Shown one piece after another: positions 16,840-26,640 of a DNA stretch of 64,000 nt. The notes under the pieces were generated by a model, which saw nothing but the letters and a program-made list of their open reading frames with translations, searched no databases and was not told the DNA's origin. Where the stretch lies: assembly GCF_900044055.2 (NCBI RefSeq), contig NZ_FCOX02000042.1:1-64000 (forward strand). Direction: 5' to 3'. Position numbers and translations under genes: made by a program. This DNA is from Caballeronia calidae. Lineage in GTDB: Bacteria; Pseudomonadota; Gammaproteobacteria; Burkholderiales; Burkholderiaceae. The number at the start of each line of letters is the position of its first letter. The first letter of the stretch is position 1.

Positions 16840-18174
16840 TTACTCCTTATCCACCTTGATCTGCGGCAACGCCGACGACTCCCCCGGCGTCAGCAACCCG
16901 ACCTGCGAATAAATCCGCAACTTGTCGCGCGTATCCGTGATGTCGAGATTGCGCATCGTGAGCTGGCCGATGCGGTCCTTTGGCGAAAACGTCGATGCGA
17001 CCTTCTCCATCGACAGACGCTCCGGCTGATATGTCAGATTCGGCGACTTCGTGCTGAGAATCGAATAGTCGTTACCGCGGCGCAGCTCGACGGTGACTTC
17101 ACCGGTAATCGCACGCGCGACCCAGCGTTGCGCCGTCTCGCGCAACATGATGGCCTGCGGATCGAACCAGCGCCCCTGATAGAGCAGACGTCCCAGTCGA
17201 CGACCGTTCTCGCGATACTGCTCGATCGTGTCTTCGTTGTGAATCCCGGTAACGAGGCGCTCATACGCGATGTACAGTAGCGCCAGACCCGGCGCTTCGT
17301 AAATGCCGCGGCTCTTTGCCTCGATGATGCGGTTCTCGATCTGATCGCTCATGCCCAGACCATGCCGCCCGCCGATGCGATTGGCCTCCAGCATCAGCTC
17401 GACCATGTTCGGAAAGGTCTTGCCATTGAGCGCAACCGGCTGGCCTTCCTCGAAGCGGATCGTGACTTCTTCGCGGTCGACCTTCACGTCGTCACGCCAG
17501 AACGCCACGCCCATGATCGGATTCACGATCTTGATGCCGGACTCGAGGCTTTCGAGATCCTTGGCTTCGTGCGTCGCGCCGAGCAGGTTCGAATCAGTCG
17601 AATATGCCTTTTCTGCCGACATCTTGTAGGCGAAACCCGACTGACGCATGAACTCCGACATCTCCGAGCGGCCGCCGAGTTCGTCGATGAACTGCTGATC
17701 GAGCCACGGCTTGTAGATCTTCAGATCGGGGTTGACGAGCAGACCGTAGCGGTAGAACCGCTCGATGTCGTTGCCCTTGTACGTGCTGCCGTCGCCCCAG
17801 ATATTGACCCCGTCTTCCTTCATCGCGGCCACGAGCATCGTGCCCGTGACGGCGCGGCCAAGCGGCGTTGTGTTGAAGTAGGTGACGCCCGCCGTCGATA
17901 CGTGGAAGGCGCCGCTTTGCAGCGCAGCGATGCCTTCGGAGACGAGTTGCGTGCGGCAGTCGATCAGGCGCGCACCTGCTGCGCCGTATTCGGTCGCGCG
18001 GCGCGGGATCGAATCGTAGTCGTCCTCGTCGGGCTGGCCGAGGTTTGCCGTATAGGCATAAGGCACAGCGCCCTTTTTCTTCATCCAGTGGAGCGCGGCG
18101 CTCGTGTCGAGGCCGCCGGAGAACGCGATACCGACCTTTTGGCCAGTCGGGAGACTTTCGAGAATTGTGCTCAT
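16840..18174 (-). CDS. argG: Argininosuccinate synthase
   Basis: The 444-residue enzyme joins citrulline and aspartate with ATP, the penultimate step of arginine synthesis. It is nearly superimposable on the E. coli ArgG type: MSTILESLPTGQKVGIAFSG starts the protein with the ATP-binding SGGLDTSAAL motif, followed by AYTANLGQPDEDDYD, TYFNTTPLGRAVTGTMLVAA, GDGSTYKGNDIERFYRYG and GGRHGLGMSDQIENRIIEAK. ATG 18174 was chosen because it aligns with the family N-terminus; the frame is open 60 codons further upstream, but that text is non-homologous. It is a single-gene unit of housekeeping type, flanked by an accessory region and a pseudogene. Confidence 0.97.
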   Translation of the reverse strand: MSTILESLPTGQKVGIAFSGGLDTSAALHWMKKKGAVPYAYTANLGQPDEDDYDSIPRRATEYGAAGARLIDCRTQLVSEGIAALQSGAFHVSTAGVTYFNTTPLGRAVTGTMLVAAMKEDGVNIWGDGSTYKGNDIERFYRYGLLVNPDLKIYKPWLDQQFIDELGGRSEMSEFMRQSGFAYKMSAEKAYSTDSNLLGATHEAKDLESLESGIKIVNPIMGVAFWRDDVKVDREEVTIRFEEGQPVALNGKTFPNMVELMLEANRIGGRHGLGMSDQIENRIIEAKSRGIYEAPGLALLYIAYERLVTGIHNEDTIEQYRENGRRLGRLLYQGRWFDPQAIMLRETAQRWVARAITGEVTVELRRGNDYSILSTKSPNLTYQPERLSMEKVASTFSPKDRIGQLTMRNLDITDTRDKLRIYSQVGLLTPGESSALPQIKVDKE

Positions 18175-18368
18175 GAGCAATACCGTCAAAATCGACATAG
18201 GAAAAACTCGCCGGTCTGTGAGTATCAGGCATGCCCAGCCCGTTGACAAGTTCGGCGAGAAATGGGATGGGGCCGGGAAAACGATGATGACGCGTCCTCG
18301 GTCCGGCGCATGGCAGGCAAGTCCTCGCATAAGAGGGACACACACATAGGCCATACCAGGAAAATCCC

Positions 18369-20247
18369 ATGAAACTGCGAAAGAACGGACTGTGGGCTCG
18401 GCGCGGCCGACGGCGGCTGCTCATCGCCTTTGCTGCGCTCGTCGCCGCACTGATCGGCATCGGTTCGGGCACGCTGCGGCACGGCATGGCGGACCAGCGT
18501 GACAAGCCATGGCCGGCGACGAGCATCGTCTATCAGATGCGCCAGGATTCGTCGCCATGGGCGCATGCCGAGAAGGACGCCTCGCGCATGCTCGCGGACA
18601 TCGGCGAGAAGCGCGTTTGCGCGATTGGCGTGGCGCTCGACGCCATCCCCGTATCGACGAAAATCGGCACGCGCTACTTCGTTACCGATCGCTTCGCGGT
18701 GTTCTCGTAGTCGCTGCTACTCCATCCAACCAAGGCCGAAAGCGCGCCGGACTACCAGATCGCTTGGCTGCCGAACGTCTCCATCGGCGCACAGGCAGGC
18801 TTCGGCGCGCTGCTCGGCTTGCTACGCGATTCGGCCAGCATGCTGGTGTCCCTGCTGCTAGCCCTGATGTTCTGGTCCATGCGCCGCGAGATGAAGGGCG
18901 ACGTCACGCTGCTCACCGAGCCACCCGACACGAGTTTCGACGACGTGATCGGCGCGGTCCAAGCGAAGGCCGCACTCGAAGACATCAAGGCCTAGCTGCG
19001 CGATCCGGCGTCGTTCACGAAAATGAGCATCCGCCCGCCCTGCGGCGTGCTGATGACGGGCGGTCCCGGCGTCGGCAAAACGCAGCTCGCGCAGGCCTTG
19101 GCCGGTCAATGCGGCGCGCACTTCATTGCCATTACGGGGAGCATTTTCAGCGCGGAGTATTAGGCGGTCGGCATTCAGAAGGTCAAGCATCTGTTCAAGA
19201 CGGCGCGCAAGCGTGGCCCGGTGGTGATCTTCATCGATGAAGCCGACGGACTCGCCGCACCCACCAGCGGCGAGTCCGGTTCCGCCGATGCCGAGCGCGC
19301 AACCGCATCATCAATCCGTTGCTCGCGGAGATGGACGGCTTCGAGAAGAACGAAGGCGTGATTCTCGTCGCCGCAACCAACTTCCCCGAGAATCTCGACG
19401 AAGCGCTGCGCCGTCCGGGCCGCTTCGATCGCATCGTGCCGGTGCGTCTGCCGGATGTATCGGATTGCGTGAAGATTTTTGAGTATTGCCTGGACAAGTT
19501 GCCGTCGCGTTCGGCGGATATCGACTGCGAGCAACTCGCCCGACTGACGGTTGGTTTGTCGCCCGCGTCGCTGTCGATGATCGTCAAGCACGCCGGGCTG
19601 ATCGCGCGCAAGCAAGGCGTGAGCATGGTGTGCGCGGAGCATCTGCGCGAGGCGATCAAGGTCGTGCGTATCGGCGATGTGAGCGTCGCGGAGAAGGCGC
19701 TCGATACGGACGAAGTGCGTCGCGTCGGCGTGCATGAGGCGGGGCATGGCATCGTAGCGGCGCTACTGGGCGCGGGCGTGCTGGAAGAACTGACCGTGCT
19801 GCCGCGCGGCGGTGCGTTGGGCATGGCACTCATCACGAAGCCGCAGGACAAGCTTCTGTATCGCCGCAGCGATCTGGAAAAGGAACTGATGGTGCTGCTC
19901 GGCGGACGCATTGCGGAGTTGCTGATGTTCGGCGAGGCATCGAGCGGCGCGGCCCAGGACTTGCAGGAAGCATCGCGCATCAGTCTGGAGATGGTGTCGC
20001 GGCTCAGCTTCGGCAGCCAAGGCAATCTGTGCAGCCTCGCCGCGCTGCCGCGCGAGAACGCCGGGCGGCAACTCGACGGCGTGATTGAACCGGCCAATGG
20101 GCTATTGAATGAGGTGAACGAGCGCTGCGTCGATCTGCTCAGCGGAATCAATCGATTCTGCGCGATGTTACAGCCACGCTGACCGAGGCCGAGACGGTGC
20201 CCGGCGCATATGTCCACGATCTCATTCGCACGGGCGAAGTCATGTAG
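18369..20247 (+). pseudogene. FtsH-like AAA+ zinc protease, inactivated by three TAG stops and two frameshifts
   Basis: Joined frames give an FtsH-type membrane protease. There is an N-terminal hydrophobic helix (LIAFAALVAALIGIGSG), a second near ASMLVSLLLALMFWS, an AAA+ domain with Walker A GGPGVGKT and Walker B VVIFIDEAD, a GRFDRIVPVRLP block, and an M41 peptidase domain with VHEAGHGIVA (HExxH zinc site). In-frame TAG codons lie at 18708-18710, 18993-18995 and 19161-19163. A shift near 19296 moves the reading frame before NRIINPLLAEMDGF, and another near 20145-20160 precedes the C-terminal TLTEAETVPGAYVHDLIRT. It ends at TAG 20245-20247. The copy is not functional. It diverges considerably from housekeeping FtsH and was probably an accessory paralogue. 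Confidence 0.85.
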
Positions 20248-20537
20248 TCGCTCGAGCGGAAAACGGGGCGCTTCAGTGCGTCGGCGTGTACGCCGGAAGC
20301 ACGCGGGTGAGCGTGGCGCTCAGTGGCGCGAATCGATTGTCAGCCAAAATCAGAAGCTGCCAGTCGCGTCGCATCGGGTCAGTTCCAAGGTAAGAAGTTG
20401 ACGAGTTACTGCTTGAGTTCGACCCTTGAGCAAAATTGAAGCTTTACGACGGTCGGACATTTCACGGCTGACGACGGCCACGCAAGCTCGTAAGCTTGCA
20501 CCAGTGTCCAGACGGCCTTGAGCGATGCGGAGCGACC

Positions 20538-21440
20538 ATGACCCTTCAGCAGTTAGAGACGTTCTTCTGGACTGTCAAGCTCGGAAGCTTCTCGGCCGCC
20601 GCCGAGCGTCTATACGCGACCCAATAGGCCGTTTCGATGCGGGTGCGAGAGCTCGAGCGCGCGTTGGGCGTCGATTTGTTCGACCGAACCCATCGGAACG
20701 CGCGACTCACTCCCAAGGGGCGCGAGTTGATGGACTATGCGAGCCGAATCCTTGATCTATCGACCGAACTCGAGCATCGAGTTGGCGCGCCAGAGGCAGT
20801 GTCGGGGACTGTCCGATTCGGGGTCGCGGAAGTTGTCACCATGACCTGGCTGCCTCGACTCATCACGCGGATCGCCGAACGCTTTCCCAACGTTCGGCTC
20901 GAGATCGAAGAGGCGTTGACGGCAGAACTCATGGCCAGTCTCCATCAGGCTGAACTGGAGTTGGTCCTCGCGCCTGGTCATACGCGTACGCCGGGAGTAT
21001 CGACGCTCTCCCTTGGGACTGTTGACTTCCAATGGATGGCAAGTCCGACCCTCGGACTCGATCAGCACACGTATTCGCCGCATGAACTTGCCGAGTATCC
21101 GATTATCGGTATGAAGCAATCGTCATTTCATTACACGGCGCTGGAGGACTGGTTTCTCACCGAGCACGTGCGGTGCCGCTATCTTGCACGCTGCAAAAGC
21201 GTTGCGGTGGCGGCCTCCATGTCAATGGCCGGCATGGGCGTTTCATACTTGCCGGTGCGCTCGTATGAGCAGGAAATCGCTCAGAAAAAACTCGCGATTG
21301 TTCAGGTGACGAATCCGCTCAAGCCAGTCGAATTTATTGCGGCCTGTCCTACCGGCCAGACGTATTCCCTCGCTCGCGCGGTCGCGGAATTGGCCTGTGA
21401 GGTCAGCGATTTCGTGCGCACCGGAGCGCTCACGCGTTGA
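20538..21440 (+). pseudogene. LysR-type regulator interrupted by one TAG codon in the HTH
   Basis: ATG 20538 begins MTLQQLETFFWTVKLGSFSA, a textbook LysR N-terminus. The frame continues through YATQ and then meets TAG at 20625-20627, where the family has Ser (TQSAVS). It goes on uninterrupted as AVSMRVRELERALGVDLFDR and through a normal effector-binding domain to 21440. One C-to-A change (TCG to TAG) would account for it. Restart at ATG 20637 would give a 267-residue protein without a complete HTH. It lies just upstream of, and in line with, the Rieske oxygenase operon, which it probably regulated. Sequencing error or readthrough are the alternatives. Confidence 0.8.
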
Positions 21441-21601
21441 AGGTCTTGTGCAGTGCACAACGTAACTTCAATTATGTTGATGGAATTTCGCTCAAATAAC
21501 TCGTTTGTTTTTGTCCTTCTCCGGGCATATCGTTGACTTCAAGCACAGCACGCATCCCAAAGACTCGCGCCGACTGTGCCACGAGATAAGGAGGAAGACA
21601 C

Positions 21602-22627
21602 ATGGAAGCGGTCCTCACACGCGAGGAGGCTGTTGTTCGCCCTGACGGCGACCAGCGCAAGACGCTCGACGTAACGCTGAAATCCATCACATCACTCGCC
21701 GAGAACATTAACGCCTTCGAATTCGTGAGCCTCGATGGCAATGCTTTGCCGGCGTTTTCGGCTGGCTCGCATGTAGACGTTCATCTTCCAGGCGCTACTA
21801 TCCGTCAATACTCCCTGTGCAACTCGCCCAACGAGCGTCATCGCTACGTCGTTGCGGTACTGCGCGATCCAGCGGGGCGTGGCGGATCCGTCGCGATGCA
21901 CGACACATTGCGTGCTGGTCAGAAGATCGTGATCTCGCCACCGCGCAACCACTTCGCACTTGCAGAGCCGGCACGCAAGCATCTGTTCATCGCCGGCGGT
22001 ATTGGCATCACACCAATCATGGCGATGCTCGCGCAAGTGCAACGACGAGGAGAGGTGTTTCACCTTTACTATTGCGCGCGCACCCCGGAGCGCGCCGCGT
22101 TTCTGGATCGGCTGACACCTCTGGTCGAAAAGGGACTTGTGTCATTGCATTTTGACGAAGGAGACCCGAAAAAGGGACTTGATCTGGCGTCGACGCTCGC
22201 GAAACAAGGGGAGGGCACACACCTCTACTACTGCGGACCGGGCCCATTCATGGATGCGATCGAGGCGGCAAGCGCGCACTGGCTCGCCAGCACGCGTCAC
22301 TGTGAGCGCTTCTCGGCGAGTGGGGCGGTGGCGCCGTCGTCCCCTGTGGACGGGCGTGCAGGCGATACGCCGTTCGATGTCGAATTGCGCCGCTCCGGAA
22401 AGCGCTGCACCGTGCAACCAGGCGAATCGATCATTGAAGTGCTGCGCGCACATGACGTCGCGGTGGACACCTCGTGCTGCGAAGGCTATTGCGGCACCTG
22501 CATGACTCGCTATCTCGCGGGCGAGCCGCTGCATCGCGACACCGTGCTCGACGACGAAGACCGGGAAGAGTTCGTGATGATCTGCTGCTCACGCTCGAAA
22601 AGTCCGACGCTCGTTCTCGATCTCTGA
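21602..22627 (+). CDS. Phthalate-dioxygenase-reductase-family oxidoreductase (Rieske partner)
   Basis: The 341-residue protein passes electrons from NAD(P)H to an oxygenase. The domain order is flavin-binding (RQYSLCNSPNE at about 68-78), nucleotide-binding (FIAGGIGITPIMAMLAQ near 130; YYCGPGPFMDAI near 210), then a C-terminal plant-type [2Fe-2S] ferredoxin with SCCEGYCGTCMTRYLAG and a last ligand in MICCSRS. This is the class IA/PDR layout used with vanillate-demethylase-type oxygenases. A strong ribosome site (AAGGAGGAAG) precedes ATG. The oxygenase gene follows 88 bases downstream, so the pair forms a two-component system. Confidence 0.9.
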   Translation: MEAVLTREEAVVRPDGDQRKTLDVTLKSITSLAENINAFEFVSLDGNALPAFSAGSHVDVHLPGATIRQYSLCNSPNERHRYVVAVLRDPAGRGGSVAMHDTLRAGQKIVISPPRNHFALAEPARKHLFIAGGIGITPIMAMLAQVQRRGEVFHLYYCARTPERAAFLDRLTPLVEKGLVSLHFDEGDPKKGLDLASTLAKQGEGTHLYYCGPGPFMDAIEAASAHWLASTRHCERFSASGAVAPSSPVDGRAGDTPFDVELRRSGKRCTVQPGESIIEVLRAHDVAVDTSCCEGYCGTCMTRYLAGEPLHRDTVLDDEDREEFVMICCSRSKSPTLVLDL

Positions 22628-22715
22628 GCCGAAGTAAGCGCTGTTCAACTCATCAGTCTGAGCGACGGTCTCCGCTTGCTCAGTGTTCCCCATCGACCTG
22701 GAGAGGACTCGCCCC

Positions 22716-23831
22716 ATGAGTGCGTTCGAATACGTGAAAGACTGCTGGTATCCAATTGGCTTTTCGTCCGAGTTTCCCGTAGGGCAGTTGCAGGGACACA
22801 AGATCGTCAATCGGCCCATCGTGATGTGGCGTGCTGAGAGCAGCGAGATCGTTGCGTTCGACGACCGCTGCTGCCATAAGCGATTCCCGCTCTCGCAAAG
22901 CAAGCTGCTCGACAATGGCCAACTGGAGTGCGCCTATCATGGTTTGTGCTACGACACGTCGGGCAAATGTACCGCGATTCCCTCCGCGCCCGACAAGCCG
23001 ATTCCTCCTCAAGCCCGCCTAAGCGTGGTGCCGGTACGCGAGCAGGACGGCGTAGTGTGGGTCTGGCCCGGCAACCCCGCTGGATCGCAACGCTTCGACC
23101 CGCCGCGCACGCACGAGATCACGGATTCGGAGAACCTTTCGATCGGCTCTCCCGAGCCGCTCCATGTGCCGGCGAACTATCTGCTGCTCATTGAGAATCT
23201 GCTGGACATCACGCACTTTTATCCGCTTCACGACGGCAATATTGGCGACAAGGAAAACAGCAAGATTCCCGTCGAGCTTGAAGAGGGCGAGAGCGAAGGA
23301 CACACGTTTGTACGCACGACACGCCATGTGCACGGCTACAAGCAACCGCCGTATCTGAAGGAGTGGTTCCTGTACGACCAGATCGAACGGATCCACACGC
23401 ATTGCATGGTGAGCCCTGGCCTCACGCGCGTCGTGATGCGCGTTGCGCCAGAAGGCGAACTGGGTACCGACAAGGAGCGCGGCTACACGCTACTTCATCT
23501 TCACCTGCCTGTTGACGAGCGCAATCTTGTCTGGCGATGGAACGTGTCCTGCAAGAATTGGCACACCACGCTGAGCGACCCGAACATGCCGACTGCGAGG
23601 AAGGTCGCGGAGATGTTCCCGGCAGTCGTCGCGCAGGACGAGTGGGCGCTGGAACGTCAACAACGCATGATGGAGTATCCGGACGACGGGTATTCGGAGC
23701 TCTTCCTCAAGACCGACAAGGCGCTGCGTCGCGCACGCCAGATTCTCATGAGTCAGCAGCGCAAGGAGCGCGACCTTCAAATCACCCCGATAGAACAGAA
23801 CGCGCCCGCGAAGGAATCTGCGATGGCGTGA
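22716..23831 (+). CDS. Rieske non-haem iron oxygenase, catalytic subunit (VanA-like group)
   Basis: The 371-residue protein has an N-terminal Rieske centre with C52-C53-H54 and C72-AY-H75. The mononuclear iron site is in NLLDITHFYPLHDGNIGD (H167, H172, with D164 as inter-domain bridge). The single-subunit length and the N-terminal WYPIGFSSE text place it near vanillate O-demethylase and related aromatic monooxygenases. ATG 22716 has GGAGAGG at the right distance; the frame is open upstream to 22683 but without a ribosome site. Its substrate is unknown. The CoA-transferase and crotonase downstream suggest the oxygenated product is later degraded as a CoA thioester. Confidence 0.9.
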   Translation: MSAFEYVKDCWYPIGFSSEFPVGQLQGHKIVNRPIVMWRAESSEIVAFDDRCCHKRFPLSQSKLLDNGQLECAYHGLCYDTSGKCTAIPSAPDKPIPPQARLSVVPVREQDGVVWVWPGNPAGSQRFDPPRTHEITDSENLSIGSPEPLHVPANYLLLIENLLDITHFYPLHDGNIGDKENSKIPVELEEGESEGHTFVRTTRHVHGYKQPPYLKEWFLYDQIERIHTHCMVSPGLTRVVMRVAPEGELGTDKERGYTLLHLHLPVDERNLVWRWNVSCKNWHTTLSDPNMPTARKVAEMFPAVVAQDEWALERQQRMMEYPDDGYSELFLKTDKALRRARQILMSQQRKERDLQITPIEQNAPAKESAMA

Positions 23832-23936
23832 AAGCCGAGAGGTCGCGGCCGCCTATAGAAGACCCAGTCGGCGCCGCAAAAATGGGCCGGGCGGCCTTCA
23901 CTACGAGAACATCGACCTTGGTTCAGGAGACATACT

Positions 23937-25376
23937 ATGGAAACTCACGATACCTCGTCGTTGGCCGTCAGGCCTGAAGGTGCACCGAGCGACTCGGACG
24001 ACCGAAAGACGCTGTTGCAGCGGGCCGTATCTTCTTGCGTGTATGTGTTCGAAAGAGTGATGCCGGACCCGTTCGTCATCGTCATTCTTTTGACGGTGAT
24101 GGTCGCTGTCCTCGCGCTTATCTTTGCGCCCAAGGGAACGCCCGATGTGATTCTCTCCGGCTGGTACAAGGGCATCTTCGGTATCTTCACCTTCGCGTTC
24201 CAGATGGTGCTCGTGCTCGTCACGGGATATGCGCTTGCAAGCGCACCGCTCATCAAGGCAGGCTTGCGCAGCGTGAGCCGGCTTGCGGTCGGGCCGACGT
24301 CGGCAGTGCTGCTGGTCTTTGGGGTTGGTGCGGCCGCAACCTTCCTGAACTGGGGCTTCGGTCTGGTCATCGGCGCACTGCTGTCGAAACAGGTCGCGAG
24401 GCAGGTGAAGGTGGATTTTGCGTGGCTGGTCGCCGCGGCCTATAGCTCCTGGGTGTTGTGGGCGTTCACCGGCATGTCGAGTTCAATTGCATTGTCCATC
24501 GCGTCACCGGGCAATCCGCTGAACATCGTGGAGAAGCACACCCACGTTGCAGTGCCGCTTTCACAGACGGTGTTCACGAGTTGGAACCTCCTCGGCGGCG
24601 TCGCGGCAATGATCCTCATCCCGGTCGTCTTCATCCTAATGCGGCCCGCGGATAGGGACGTCATTGCCGCGGACGCTAAGCTACTCGAAGCCGAGGAAAA
24701 GAAGCTTGAGGAAGCGGTCGAACCGCGCAACAAAACTGTCGCCGGCATGCTCGACCGTTCCCGTCTCTGCGCCATGGTTTTCGTGCTGGCCGGCGCGGTT
24801 TATCTGGCGACTCAATGGGTTCGCCACGGCGTGAGCCTCGACATCAACGCGGTGATCTTCATTTTTCTGCTGGCGGGATTGTGCTTGCATGGAAGCCCGC
24901 GCCGCTATGTCGGTGCGGTGACGGAAGCAGCCAAGGTCACCGGTCCGATGTTGCTGCAATACCCGTTCTACGGCGGAATCATGGGCATCATGGGCGCGAC
25001 TGCGCTTGACGAGACCGTCGCGCATGCATACATCCACGTCGCGTCGGGTTCCACGCTGCCGTTTTTGAGCTATCTCGCCTCGGGCGTCATCACCTTGTTC
25101 ATCCCCAGTGGCGGCGGGCATTGGGCGGTGCAAGGTCCGTTCACGATACCCGCCGCGATGCAGCTCGGTGCGTCGCTTCCCGGAACGTCGATGGCGATAG
25201 CCGCGGGAGAGATGGCGGGCAGTTTGCTGCAGCCCTTCTGGGCGATACCCGTCGTCGCGATCGCGGGCGTTGGCGTGCAGCGTGTGCTGGGATTTACGCT
25301 CGTGATCTTTCTGACCGCGGGATCCCTGCTCGGTTTTCTGTACCTATTCGTGGTGCCCGGATGGACCGGCGGCTGA
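23937..25376 (+). CDS. AtoE-type short-chain fatty acid transporter
   Basis: The 479-residue protein has about 12 hydrophobic segments and a cytoplasmic N-terminus of about 45 residues. Conserved blocks include RVMPDPFVIVILLTVMVAV, FLNWGFGLVIGALLSK, ASPGNPLNI, YPFYGGIMGIM and FIPSGGGHWAVQGPF, as in the AtoE/short-chain fatty acid permease family. It probably imports a carboxylic acid that is the substrate of the operon or is released in it. A ribosome site (CAGGAGA) precedes ATG. It lies between the oxygenase and CoA-transferase genes in one direction. Confidence 0.9.
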   Translation: METHDTSSLAVRPEGAPSDSDDRKTLLQRAVSSCVYVFERVMPDPFVIVILLTVMVAVLALIFAPKGTPDVILSGWYKGIFGIFTFAFQMVLVLVTGYALASAPLIKAGLRSVSRLAVGPTSAVLLVFGVGAAATFLNWGFGLVIGALLSKQVARQVKVDFAWLVAAAYSSWVLWAFTGMSSSIALSIASPGNPLNIVEKHTHVAVPLSQTVFTSWNLLGGVAAMILIPVVFILMRPADRDVIAADAKLLEAEEKKLEEAVEPRNKTVAGMLDRSRLCAMVFVLAGAVYLATQWVRHGVSLDINAVIFIFLLAGLCLHGSPRRYVGAVTEAAKVTGPMLLQYPFYGGIMGIMGATALDETVAHAYIHVASGSTLPFLSYLASGVITLFIPSGGGHWAVQGPFTIPAAMQLGASLPGTSMAIAAGEMAGSLLQPFWAIPVVAIAGVGVQRVLGFTLVIFLTAGSLLGFLYLFVVPGWTGG

Positions 25377-25491
25377 TGCACTGCCTAACGCGCAAACAAC
25401 CGAACACAGCGTGCCATAGCTGCGCTGCCAACTCGAACGAACCCAACATAGGTGACAGCAGCGGGTTCAAAGTATCTATTGGAGCAAACGC

Positions 25492-26640
25492 ATGAGTCAA
25501 CCTCTTCAGGGAATTAGGGTCATCGAGTTTTGCCACGTGGCCGCAGGTCCGTTTTGCGGCATGCTGCTCGCGGACATGGGCGCAGATGTCATTAAGGTCG
25601 AACACCCTCAGGGCGGCGATACACTTCGTGCCTGGCCGCCCATATCGGACGGATACAGCGAGAACTTTGCCTCGCTCAATCGAAACAAGCGCTCGGTCAC
25701 GCTTGACTTGAAGGATCCGGGAGACATCGAGCAAGCCCGAACGCTGATCAAGACCGCTGATGTCGTCATCGAAAACAATCGGCCGGGCGTAATGGATCGG
25801 CTTGGGCTTGGCTATGAGGCCATTCGGACAACAAGGCCGTCCATCGTGTACTGTTCGATCTCCGCATACGGGCAAACGGGACCGCGCTCGCAAGAAGGCG
25901 GCTTCGACCTTACCGTGCAGGCGATGAGCGGGATCATGAGCATTACGGGCGAACCAGAGGGTGCACCAGTGAAGTGCGGGGTACCGCTCGCCGATTTTTC
26001 AGCTGGTCTCTACGCGGCATTCTCGGTGGTGTCCGCCCTGCGAGGCGTCGCGCAAACGGGCGAAGGCACACACATCGATGTGCCGATGCTTGGTGCTACG
26101 CTCGCCATTGCTGCTTTGCAGACCTCGGAGTACTTCGGTACGGGACGCGATCCTCAGAAGCTTGGCTCGGCGCACCCGCGTAACGCACCCTATCAGGCGT
26201 TCAAGGCGCGCGATACCTACTTTGGCATGGCCGCTGGCAATAACGTCCTATGGAAGTCGGTCTGCAGAGTTGTTGAACGTCCTGAGCTCGAACAGGACGC
26301 ACGATACACCTCGACGACATTGCGCGCGCAGCATCAAGTCGAGTTGCGCGAAACGCTTGAAGCGATTTTCGCGAACCAAGACGCCGAATATTGGATCGCT
26401 CGATTTCGAGAAGCAGGCGTACCATGCGCGCCCATCAACACGTATTCCCAGGTGCTCAAGGACATACAGGTAGAACACATGCAATGGGTTCAGGCTCTCG
26501 AGTTGCCGAACGGAGTGCAAACCAAGACTTTTGGGTCGCCCGTTAAATTCTCAGGCAAGACCCCAGGGATACGGATGAGGCCTCCCGCGCTCGGCGAGCA
26601 CAACGCCGAACTGCTAAGAAAGTCGGCGGTCGAGGCATGA
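25492..26640 (+). CDS. Class III (CaiB/BaiF family) CoA-transferase
   Basis: The 382-residue enzyme moves CoA between acids through a bound aspartyl intermediate. The N-terminal GIRVIEFCHVAAGPFCGMLL and ADMGADVIKVEHPQGGD, and NRNKRSVTLDLKDPGD, are family hallmarks. The catalytic Asp is in EGGFDLTVQAMSG. The C-terminus has CAPINTYSQVLKDIQVEHM. The preceding permease gene ends 115 bases upstream; GGAGCAAACGC precedes ATG. It overlaps the crotonase gene by ATGA. It presumably activates the acid substrate of this pathway to its CoA ester; the donor is unknown. Confidence 0.92.
   Translation: MSQPLQGIRVIEFCHVAAGPFCGMLLADMGADVIKVEHPQGGDTLRAWPPISDGYSENFASLNRNKRSVTLDLKDPGDIEQARTLIKTADVVIENNRPGVMDRLGLGYEAIRTTRPSIVYCSISAYGQTGPRSQEGGFDLTVQAMSGIMSITGEPEGAPVKCGVPLADFSAGLYAAFSVVSALRGVAQTGEGTHIDVPMLGATLAIAALQTSEYFGTGRDPQKLGSAHPRNAPYQAFKARDTYFGMAAGNNVLWKSVCRVVERPELEQDARYTSTTLRAQHQVELRETLEAIFANQDAEYWIARFREAGVPCAPINTYSQVLKDIQVEHMQWVQALELPNGVQTKTFGSPVKFSGKTPGIRMRPPALGEHNAELLRKSAVEA

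Noticed and set aside
18708..20627. Amber (TAG) recoding across neighbouring genes
   Set aside because: Two frameshifts in the FtsH-like copy and normal TAG use as genuine stops nearby (for example GtrA and DprE2) argue for pseudogenisation.
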